DNA from: an uncultured Erysipelotrichaceae bacterium
Lineage (GTDB): Bacteria; Bacillota_I; Bacilli_A; RF39; UBA660
Assembly (NCBI GenBank): GCA_902795725.1
Contig: CADBLY010000004.1
Span: 1-19,559 of the forward strand
Direction: 5' to 3'
DNA length: 19,559 nt
Under the pieces are notes generated by a model. That model had not been told where the DNA came from. It saw nothing but the letters and a program-made list of their open reading frames with translations, and ran no database searches. Within the stretch, counting starts at the first letter, position 1; the number at the start of each line of letters is the position of its first letter. This document shows, one piece after another, positions 13,967 to 19,559 of this stretch. The translations under genes were made by a program, and so were the position numbers.

Positions 13967-13968
13967 TT

Positions 13969-14016
13969 ATGAAAAGAATAGATTACCATATTAATGAGGA
14001 TGATTTGAATGCGTAG
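13969..14016 (+). CDS. Possible 15-codon ORF between ybeY and era
   Basis: ATG to TAG encodes MKRIDYHINEDDLNA. GAGGT at the ybeY stop is a fair ribosome binding site. The ORF contains the era ribosome binding site (GAGGA) and its end overlaps the era ATG at 14009, so its translation could carry ribosomes into era. It could equally be a chance ORF. Too short to have a recognisable function. Confidence 0.2.
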   Translation: MKRIDYHINEDDLNA

Positions 14017-14896
14017 TGGTTTTATTGGTGTGGTCGGAAGACCTAATGTAGGAAAAAGTACTTTAATAAATACGATAGTGGGGAAAAAGGTTGCTATTAC
14101 ATCATCTAAACCCCAAACAACTCGTAATATTATTCAAGGTATATATAATGAAGAAGGTTATCAAATGGTTTTTGTAGATACTCCTGGTATTCATAAACCT
14201 TCTAGTAAATTAGGGAAAATATTAAATAATCAAGCCTATTATAGTATTAAAGATAATGATATCATTTTATTTGTTGTTGATGCTTATGAAGGATTAGGTA
14301 GTGGTGATAAATTCGTTTTAGAACGCATCAAAGAAACTAAAAAACCTACTATTTTAGTTCTTAATAAAATAGATAAATTATCTAAAGAACAAATAATGGA
14401 ATCAATTAATACTTATAAAGATTTATATGACTTTGATGAGATAGTTCCAGTATCTAGTTTAAAAAATAAAAATGTTTTAGAATTAATTAAAGTATTAAAA
14501 CATTATTTACCAGATACTATCCAATATTATAGTAAAGATAGTAAAACGAATAGACAAATAGACTTCTTAATGAGTGAGATAGTAAGAGAAAAAATTTTTA
14601 ATCTAACTGAAGAAGAAGTACCACATTCTATCACTTGTCAAACAGATACCGTAGAAATAGGTAAAAATAGTTATAATATTCGTATTAATATTATAGTTGA
14701 TAGAGATTCTTTGAAGAAAATAATTATTGGATCAAAGGGAAGTATGATAAAAAAAATAGGTATCTCATCGCGTAAAGAAATAGAAGATTTACTAGGCAAA
14801 AATGTTTATTTGGAATTATTTGTAAAAACAGTAAAAAAGTGGAAAGAAAAAGAAAAATACTTAAATGAATATGGTTTTAACGATTTTCTTGAATAA
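14009..14896 (+). CDS. era: GTPase Era
   Basis: Era is an essential GTPase that binds the 3' end of 16S rRNA and assists 30S assembly; it works in the same pathway as YbeY. The 295-aa length is standard. G1 is GRPNVGKST (10-18), G3 DTPG (57-60), G4 NKID (119-122) and G5 SS near 149-150. The C-terminal KH domain has GSKG at 241-244. The ribosome binding site GAGGA is 9 nt upstream of the ATG. The order ybeY-era-yqzL-recO matches Bacillus apart from losses. No terminator is seen after it, so transcription probably runs on into yqzL. Confidence 0.97.
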   Translation: MRSGFIGVVGRPNVGKSTLINTIVGKKVAITSSKPQTTRNIIQGIYNEEGYQMVFVDTPGIHKPSSKLGKILNNQAYYSIKDNDIILFVVDAYEGLGSGDKFVLERIKETKKPTILVLNKIDKLSKEQIMESINTYKDLYDFDEIVPVSSLKNKNVLELIKVLKHYLPDTIQYYSKDSKTNRQIDFLMSEIVREKIFNLTEEEVPHSITCQTDTVEIGKNSYNIRINIIVDRDSLKKIIIGSKGSMIKKIGISSRKEIEDLLGKNVYLELFVKTVKKWKEKEKYLNEYGFNDFLE

Positions 14897-14934
14897 AAAA
14901 GACAATAATAATACACAATATATTAGGTGATACT

Positions 14935-15051
14935 ATGAAAGAAATATTATGGGCTTTATTTCGTGAAACAGGAAAAATAGAATATTATTTAAAATATAAA
15001 AAAGTAGTAAAGGATGAAGAAAATGGATGTACAAGTAGGGAAGACTTATAG
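14935..15051 (+). CDS. yqzL: YqzL family small protein
   Basis: This 38-codon ORF is not a chance frame: MKEILWALFRETGKIEYYLK matches the pattern of the YqzL family (a Trp-containing start, then TGxIxxYLxxK), a small protein of unknown function that lies between era and recO in Bacillus. The ribosome binding site AGGTGAT stands 3 nt before the ATG, the same arrangement as for yqfC. Its last 38 nt overlap the start of the DUF1653 gene in another frame. The residues after VVKDEENG come from that overlap and are probably not conserved. Confidence 0.8.
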   Translation: MKEILWALFRETGKIEYYLKYKKVVKDEENGCTSREDL

Positions 15052-15271
15052 ACATTTCAAGGGGAATTATTATCGCGTATTATTAATTGCAGCCGATTCA
15101 GAAACACCTATTGGTGAAAAAATAAGAGAAATGGTTGTATATGAATCACTATATGGTAATCATCGTATTTGGGTAAGACCTATCGATTTATTTGTATCTA
15201 AAGTCGATAAAGATTTATATCCTGATGCCGATCAAGAATATCGTTTTCAATTAATGGAAGATTATGATTGA
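15023..15271 (+). CDS. DUF1653 domain protein
   Basis: A small soluble protein of the DUF1653 family; function unknown. The family core is VGKTYRHFKGNYYRVL (4-19), then REMVVYESLYG and IWVRPIDLFVS, close to the usual KYRHFKGNEYEVL...MVVYRALYG..LWVRP. The ATG at 15014 has its AAAGG touching the start codon. The ATG at 15023, with AAGGA 9 nt upstream, is preferred and gives 82 aa. It overlaps yqzL and, by 8 nt, recO. Its place inside the era-recO group is not the Bacillus arrangement, but the tight overlaps say it is co-expressed with recO. Confidence 0.82.
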   Translation: MDVQVGKTYRHFKGNYYRVLLIAADSETPIGEKIREMVVYESLYGNHRIWVRPIDLFVSKVDKDLYPDADQEYRFQLMEDYD

Positions 15272-15983
15272 AAAAATAGAAGGTATTGTAATAAATGAAA
15301 AACCATATGGTGATACAAGTAAAATAATTGATATATTTACCAAAAAATACGGTATTATTGGTGTAATAGCAAAAGGTTCAAGAACAATAAAAAGTAAGCT
15401 AAGAAGTACCACAGAAAGACTTACCTATGGTATATTTTCTATTTATTATAAAGAAAATAAACTATCCATTTTAAAAGAAGTAGATATTTTAGATACATTA
15501 AAAAATATTAGAAAAGATATTAAGTTAATTGCTTATGCAACCTATTTAATGGATTTATCTAGCCAAGTATATAAACATAGCTATAATGATACAATTTATG
15601 ATATCTTAATATCTTCCTTAAAAAAGATAAATGAAGGTTTTGATAGTCAAATTATAACCAATATTGTTGAATTAAAATATTTAGATTATTTAGGCGTAAT
15701 GCCAAATCTATCGGGATGTATTGTCTGTGGATCTAGAAGTGTTGTTACTCTATCTAGTTCTAAAGGTGGATATTTATGTAGTAAATGCAGAATCAATGAA
15801 CCTTTAATAAGTGATAAAACAATGAAATTAATTAGAATGTATTACTATGTTGATATAGAAAAAATAGAAAAAATTAATATCAGTGATCAAATAAAAAATC
15901 AGATTAATTTATTCTTAGATAATTATTATGAAAGATATACTGGTCTATATCTAAAAAGTAAAGAATTTTTAAAAAAAATATAG
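15264..15983 (+). CDS. recO: DNA repair protein RecO
   Basis: RecO, with RecR, loads RecA on SSB-coated single-stranded DNA in gap repair. The 239-aa length is normal. An N-terminal OB-fold (about 1-80) begins IEGIVINEKPYGDTSKIIDIFT, followed by the helical domain and a four-Cys zinc site: C152, C155 (GCIVCGS), C172 and C175 (YLCSKC). It overlaps the DUF1653 gene by 8 nt. Its end forms one arm of a bidirectional terminator shared with the convergent gene. Confidence 0.96.
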   Translation: MIEKIEGIVINEKPYGDTSKIIDIFTKKYGIIGVIAKGSRTIKSKLRSTTERLTYGIFSIYYKENKLSILKEVDILDTLKNIRKDIKLIAYATYLMDLSSQVYKHSYNDTIYDILISSLKKINEGFDSQIITNIVELKYLDYLGVMPNLSGCIVCGSRSVVTLSSSKGGYLCSKCRINEPLISDKTMKLIRMYYYVDIEKIEKINISDQIKNQINLFLDNYYERYTGLYLKSKEFLKKI

Positions 15984-16001
15984 GTTCAAATGCCTATATT
16001 T
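15971..16001. terminator. Bidirectional terminator between recO and the convergent membrane-protein gene
   Basis: AAATATAGG (15976-15984) pairs perfectly with CCTATATTT (15993-16001). A-rich sequence on the left and T-rich sequence on the right provide tails for both strands. The recO stop is in the left arm, and the stop of the minus-strand gene is in the loop. Confidence 0.85.
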
Positions 16002-16591
16002 ATTTTTAGGATAACTAAAATATTAAAGATTATATATCCAATAAACAATAAATAATTTAATACCGATAATACTTTATATAAAATTTTACCACATACAATA
16101 GATATACAAAATACCATAATCATCCCAAGAATAATCCCACCATCAATTAACAGATTTGTATCTTCAACTTGAATATTAGTGAATAAAATTGAATATATAA
16201 AATAACCTAAACTTAAAATAATTAAAATACCAGTAACCAAGATATTACCAATTCCATATTTGTTGCTCTCCTTATTGATGTTATCTTCAACATTCTCTAA
16301 AACACTCTCTTTAATATCATCGAATCTTGTAGTATTCTCTAAATTAAATTTTTGATATTCCACACCACTTCGAGCTATCTTATTTAAAGCTTCTTTTCTT
16401 TTTAAATCTTTTTTTTCATTCTTAACCTTTTTACTATCTTCTTTAAATAAAATATTTTTTAATTCTTCTTGCTTTTGTTTCTTTTCAATTTCTCTATTGC
16501 GTCTTTGACTACGACTCATTAAATCAATAAATGATGCCGTATTATCTAAATCATTATCTTTTAAAACTGAAACATCTATATCTTTTTTCAT
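15986..16591 (-). CDS. Unknown membrane protein with charged N-terminal half
   Basis: I do not recognise this 201-aa protein. Residues 1-110 are hydrophilic and rich in Lys, Glu, Asp and Asn, with a likely coiled-coil stretch (about 27-70, RSQRRNREIEKKQKQEELKN). Three membrane helices follow: about 114-138, 149-170 and 176-196. The topology is a soluble cytoplasmic half followed by a membrane bundle. The ribosome binding site is GGTGAT, 7 nt before the ATG, and a TATAAT (minus strand 16614-16609) lies 17 nt upstream. It stands alone between recO and the glycosyltransferase. A membrane-bound scaffold is possible but unsupported. Confidence 0.75.
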   Translation of the reverse strand: MKKDIDVSVLKDNDLDNTASFIDLMSRSQRRNREIEKKQKQEELKNILFKEDSKKVKNEKKDLKRKEALNKIARSGVEYQKFNLENTTRFDDIKESVLENVEDNINKESNKYGIGNILVTGILIILSLGYFIYSILFTNIQVEDTNLLIDGGIILGMIMVFCISIVCGKILYKVLSVLNYLLFIGYIIFNILVILKINIGI

Positions 16592-16608
16592 AATAAATCA
16601 CCAACTTA

Positions 16609-16614
16609 ATTATA
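16609..16614 (-). promoter_or_regulatory. -10 box of the unknown membrane-protein gene
   Basis: TATAAT reads on the minus strand from 16614 to 16609, 17 nt before the ATG at 16591. No consensus -35 is visible at the expected distance. Confidence 0.4.
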
Positions 16615-16662
16615 TAAAACTAATCAAAAAAAGAAAAGTATATTTAAAAATATTATTAATAC

Positions 16663-16691
16663 TTTACAAAACTCTTTACATTTGTTATAGT
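16663..16691 (+). promoter_or_regulatory. Sigma-A promoter of the glycosyltransferase gene
   Basis: TTTACA at 16663-16668, a 17-nt spacer, TATAGT at 16686-16691. The start near 16698 leaves about 9 nt of leader, just covering GGTGG. Confidence 0.6.
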
Positions 16692-16706
16692 TGTTATGGT
16701 GGTAAA

Positions 16707-17639
16707 ATGAAAAAAATATCTATAATAGTATCGTGCTATAATGAAGAAGAAGCAATTCCTTTATTTTATAAAGAATTAATCAATAATTTATCTAAGATGG
16801 AATTAAACTATGAAATAATTTTTATTGATGATGGTTCAAAAGATAAAACACTAGAAGTAATACAAACACTAAGAAAAGAAGATAAAAATATTCGTTACAT
16901 ATCTTTTTCCCGAAACTTTGGTAAAGAAGCAGCCATGATAGCAGGTTTAGAAGCTGTAACAGGAGATTATATTACATTTATGGATGCTGATTTGCAAGAT
17001 CCCCCAGCTCTTATACCTGTTATGTATAATTATCTAAAAAAGGGCTATGACTGTGTAGGAACCAGAAGAGTAACTAGAAAAGGAGAACCTAAAATTCGTA
17101 GTTTCTTTGCCCGTATGTTTTATAAAATAATTAACAAATTATCTAAAGTAGAAATGGTTGATGGTGCTAGAGACTTTCGCCTTATAAATCGCAGAATGGC
17201 AGATGCAATATTATCAATGAAAGAATATAATCGTTACTCCAAGGGGATATTTAGCTTTGTTGGTTTTAAAACAAAATGGTTAGAATATGAAAATATTGAA
17301 AGGGTAGCTGGTAAAAGCAAATGGAATTTTTGGAAACTATTTAAATATGCTATTGAAGGAATAGTAGGCTACAGTACATTTCCACTTGTAGTATCAGCTT
17401 TTATAGGTTTATTCTTCTGTTTAATATCCTTTATTATGATAATAATTATCGTCTTAAAAACACTTCTTTATGGTGACCCTGTATCAGGATGGCCTTCCAT
17501 GATGTGTGCAATTTTTCTAGTAGGTGGTATTCAATTATTTGTTATGGGTGTGATGGGTTCATACTTATCAAAAACATATTTAGAAACAAAAAAAAGACCT
17601 ATATATATTGTTAGATTAACCGAAGAAGATGAAAGTTAG
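16707..17639 (+). CDS. GtrB/DPM1-type family 2 glycosyltransferase
   Basis: It probably transfers a sugar from a nucleotide donor to undecaprenyl phosphate at the inner face of the membrane, to supply extracytoplasmic glycosylation. The protein has 310 aa. The GT-A domain shows SCYNEEEAIP (9-18), IDDGSKDKT (40-48), the metal-binding DADLQD (93-98), the GARDFRLI block (153-160) and KSKW near 203-206. Two C-terminal membrane helices (about 226-250 and 264-288) are standard for GtrB/YkoT-like enzymes. It begins a single-gene unit with its own promoter and terminator. No flippase (GtrA) or acceptor transferase (GtrC) is adjacent, so the sugar and final target are unknown. The deacetylase downstream suggests a cell-wall setting. 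Confidence 0.88.
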   Translation: MKKISIIVSCYNEEEAIPLFYKELINNLSKMELNYEIIFIDDGSKDKTLEVIQTLRKEDKNIRYISFSRNFGKEAAMIAGLEAVTGDYITFMDADLQDPPALIPVMYNYLKKGYDCVGTRRVTRKGEPKIRSFFARMFYKIINKLSKVEMVDGARDFRLINRRMADAILSMKEYNRYSKGIFSFVGFKTKWLEYENIERVAGKSKWNFWKLFKYAIEGIVGYSTFPLVVSAFIGLFFCLISFIMIIIIVLKTLLYGDPVSGWPSMMCAIFLVGGIQLFVMGVMGSYLSKTYLETKKRPIYIVRLTEEDES

Positions 17640-17658
17640 TATGTGAACTGACTTTTTT
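17632..17658 (+). terminator. Terminator of the glycosyltransferase gene
   Basis: AAAGTTAGT (17632-17640) pairs with ACTGACTTT (17647-17655) through nine pairs, one of them G-T, with a 6-nt loop and a T run to 17658. Confidence 0.8.
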
Positions 17659-17660
17659 TC

Positions 17661-17689
17661 TTTACTAAATAGGGGATAAGTGCTACAAT
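17661..17689 (+). promoter_or_regulatory. Promoter of the polysaccharide deacetylase gene
   Basis: TTTACT at 17661-17666, a 17-nt spacer, TACAAT at 17684-17689, directly after the preceding terminator. The start near 17696 leaves about 16 nt of leader with AAGGAAG as ribosome binding site. Confidence 0.55.
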
Positions 17690-17711
17690 ATAGGGCAAGG
17701 AAGTGTGATTT

Positions 17712-19442
17712 ATGCATTTAAGATTTAAGATATCATTATCCGTTGTTATCATTATATCTATTGCCACTCTCATCTTACTATGCATATTTAAATTTAATAA
17801 TCAATTATATTTTGAAAACGGCAATAGTGCTCATGAAATAGGAAAAAGTCAGGAAATATCCGGAAGTAAATATACTATTGAATACCCTTTAATAGGAAGT
17901 AAGGATATTGATTCTGATATCAATAAAGTTATTAATAAATATAAAAATCAATTTAAACAAAATTATTCATATGTTTATTATGAATCATATTTAGGGCCTG
18001 ATAATACCATTAGTATTGTATTTGTAAAAACATTAGAAAAAAATAATAAAATAGTATCCGAAGATATTGATACATATCATTATAGTTTAAAAACCAATAA
18101 AAGATTAACTAATAAAGATATCTTTAGTGGGGATTACCAAGATATAATTGTTGAATATATCGATAAAAAAATAAAAAATAAAGGTTGCAACAATAAAAAT
18201 ATTGGAAGTTATAAATATGCCCTAACAAACAAAAATTTAAAAATATATTTTAATCGTAATGAAGTATGTGAAGATATCATAACAATCGATATACCTTATA
18301 AAGATATAAGTGATTATATAAAACTGGATATAAGCAAAATAACAACAAAAAAGACCATAAAAAGAGATCTACACTTATCAGAATATAAAAAAGCAAATAA
18401 AACAATGTTTATAAGGGAACTTGCAAATGTATATGAAAAAGATGATAAAGCCAGTCATCTTTTATATACTATAAATGGTGGTAAAAAAGTCGAAGTGTTG
18501 AAAAACAATGATCAATGGTCACTAATCAAATATCATGAAAAAGTTGGTTATATAGATAATGATTCATTAGTAGAAAAATACATTGATGAAGATAAATTTA
18601 AAGACAGTAAAGATAAATTATATGTTTTAAGTAATGTCGAATTAAAAGAATTTGCTGATATAACTAGTAATAGTATAGATACATTAAAAAAAGGAACCAA
18701 AGTCAGTCAAATTGCTATAAGTGATGATGGATGGAGTAAGATAGCTTATAATGATTCATATGCGTATTTATATTCATCCTACTTAACTAAAGATAAAGTA
18801 GATCAAGAAACAAACATGAATCGTAAAATAGATAAAACAAAACCAGTAGTTGCTCTAACCTTTGATGATGGACCTAATCCTATTTCTACACCACGAATTC
18901 TTGATACACTATCTAAATATGAAGCTAGAGCAACATTCTTTGAACTAGGTAGTTTAATGACTATTCATTCCGATCTTGTTAAATTAGAAGAAGAAAAAGG
19001 AAATGAAATAGAATCACATACCTTTAGACATGCTAATTTAAACAAACTAAGTGAAGAAGAAATAAAAGCAGATATCGCTCAAAGTGAACAAGTGTTTATA
19101 GACGTATTAGGACATAAACCAACTGTTGTTAGACCGCCATATGGCAATGCTAATGACATAGTAAAAAAAACCATACCATATCCATTAATAAATTGGAATG
19201 TTGATACATTAGATTGGAAAAGTAAAAATAAGGATGCCATTCTAAATGAAATAAGAAGTGTGAATGATTATAATGGTAAAATTATTCTTATGCATTCCAT
19301 TTATCCAACAACCGCAGATGCAGTTGAAGTCATTGTTCCAGAATTAATTGAAAAAGGATATCAATTAGTTACTATTCAAGAATTAGCTGAATATAAAGGT
19401 ATAACCTTAAACGCAGGAACCCTTTATTACAATTTTGATTAG
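17712..19442 (+). CDS. PdaC-like polysaccharide deacetylase with SH3-like repeats
   Basis: A membrane-anchored NodB-family carbohydrate esterase, probably acting on peptidoglycan outside the cell. Order in 576 aa: N-terminal membrane anchor (about 7-26); a DUF4163/DUF3298-like domain (about 45-205) as in Bacillus PdaC; two SH3-like modules (about 230-290 and 303-360; QWSLIKYHEKVGYI and GWSKIAYNDSYAYLYSSYL); and the catalytic domain from 378. Motifs: TFDDGP with D385 and D386; SHTFRH with zinc ligands H436 and H440; RPPYG (474-478); DTLDW (498-502); and LMH with H528. All five NodB motifs are intact, so activity is likely. The SH3-like insert between DUF4163 and NodB differs from the plain PdaC layout. 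N-acetylmuramic acid or N-acetylglucosamine could be the substrate; the sequence does not decide. Confidence 0.88.
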   Translation: MHLRFKISLSVVIIISIATLILLCIFKFNNQLYFENGNSAHEIGKSQEISGSKYTIEYPLIGSKDIDSDINKVINKYKNQFKQNYSYVYYESYLGPDNTISIVFVKTLEKNNKIVSEDIDTYHYSLKTNKRLTNKDIFSGDYQDIIVEYIDKKIKNKGCNNKNIGSYKYALTNKNLKIYFNRNEVCEDIITIDIPYKDISDYIKLDISKITTKKTIKRDLHLSEYKKANKTMFIRELANVYEKDDKASHLLYTINGGKKVEVLKNNDQWSLIKYHEKVGYIDNDSLVEKYIDEDKFKDSKDKLYVLSNVELKEFADITSNSIDTLKKGTKVSQIAISDDGWSKIAYNDSYAYLYSSYLTKDKVDQETNMNRKIDKTKPVVALTFDDGPNPISTPRILDTLSKYEARATFFELGSLMTIHSDLVKLEEEKGNEIESHTFRHANLNKLSEEEIKADIAQSEQVFIDVLGHKPTVVRPPYGNANDIVKKTIPYPLINWNVDTLDWKSKNKDAILNEIRSVNDYNGKIILMHSIYPTTADAVEVIVPELIEKGYQLVTIQELAEYKGITLNAGTLYYNFD

Positions 19443-19456
19443 AAAACGTGTAAAAG

Positions 19457-19491
19457 AAATGCAATAATTATAAAAAACTATTGCGTTTTTT
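19457..19491 (+). terminator. Terminator of the deacetylase gene
   Basis: AAATGCAATA (19457-19466) pairs with TATTGCGTTT (19479-19488) with one G-T pair, around a 12-nt AT loop, followed by a T run. Confidence 0.82.
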
Positions 19492-19507
19492 TAGTAAAAT
19501 TAAATAG

Positions 19508-19531
19508 AAGGTAACAGAATAGAATTACCTT
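19508..19531 (+). promoter_or_regulatory. Inverted repeat upstream of the right-edge gene
   Basis: AAGGTAA (19508-19514) and TTACCTT (19525-19531) form a perfect 7-bp inverted repeat with a 10-nt spacer, immediately before the AAGGA ribosome binding site of the possible gene at the edge. It could be an operator or a small RNA hairpin. No T run follows, so it is not a terminator. Confidence 0.35.
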
Positions 19532-19542
19532 TAAGGATGTGT

Positions 19543-19559
19543 ATGTGGATGATAAAAAA
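19543..19559 (+). CDS. Possible start of another gene, cut by the window edge
   Basis: AAGGA at 19533-19537 stands 5 nt before ATG 19543. In-frame ATGs also occur at 19537 and 19549, and a GTG at 19545 opens another frame. Only five or six codons are visible, so neither the start nor the product can be decided. Confidence 0.2.

Noticed and set aside
1..19559. CRISPR arrays, tRNA or rRNA genes, insertion sequences, prophage genes
   Set aside because: No regularly spaced repeats, no cloverleaf or CCA end, no transposase, integrase or phage motifs were seen on either strand.

Overview
The window is AT-rich chromosomal DNA from a low-GC, spore-forming Firmicute. It is gene-dense and codes on both strands. 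TGA ends several conserved genes (prp, recU, yqfC, spoIVFA's neighbour set) while Trp is read from TGG, so the code is standard and not the Mycoplasma code. The combination of sporulation genes with short genes, AT-loaded codons and a shuffled gene order suggests a gut Bacilli lineage near RF39/Erysipelotrichia; that placement is inference.

Layout. (1) 1-943: 3' part of a large, probably surface-displayed protein. Its C-terminus carries a short GC-rich, AAC/TAC/GAC/AGC-codon segment that looks like the variable region of a diversity-generating retroelement (DGR) target. (2) 987-3245: spoIVFA-spoIVFB, then an L21 leader and rplU-prp-rpmA, the same neighbourhood as in Bacillus. (3) 3298-6701, minus strand: recU and a class A penicillin-binding protein, translationally coupled. 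(4) 6702-7018: a 317-bp gap holding a perfect palindrome, a possible 32-codon small gene and the prs promoter; then a divergent PRPP synthetase. (5) 8143-9090 minus: RNase HIII, divergent from cvpA. (6) 9778-11556: spoVAC-spoVAD-spoVAE. (7) 11607-15983: yqfC-yqfD-vanZ-like, then ybeY-era-yqzL-DUF1653-recO. This is the Bacillus yqfC-to-recO order with phoH, yqfF, dgkA and cdd missing and a VanZ-family gene in their place. (8) 15986-19442: an unknown membrane protein (minus), a GtrB-type glycosyltransferase and a PdaC-like polysaccharide deacetylase with SH3-like repeats. A new gene may begin at the right edge.

How it fits together. Three sporulation modules lie within about 12 kb: SpoIVFA/FB (pro-sigma-K processing), SpoVAC/D/E (dipicolinate channel) and YqfC/YqfD (mother-cell stage IV). 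They are interleaved with housekeeping genes for ribosome assembly (L21, Prp, L27, YbeY, Era), recombination (RecU, RecO) and envelope building (PBP1A, GtrB, deacetylase).

Most notable points: the DGR-like variable region; a yqfD gene whose conserved N-terminus can only start on a non-AUG codon (ATT at 11851, placed exactly where the ATG sits in yqfC and yqzL); several genes with a -10 box so close to the start codon that the mRNA would be leaderless or nearly so; a hairpin burying the spoVAC ribosome binding site; and a PBP1A with an extra N-terminal membrane region and a Cys-rich tail.
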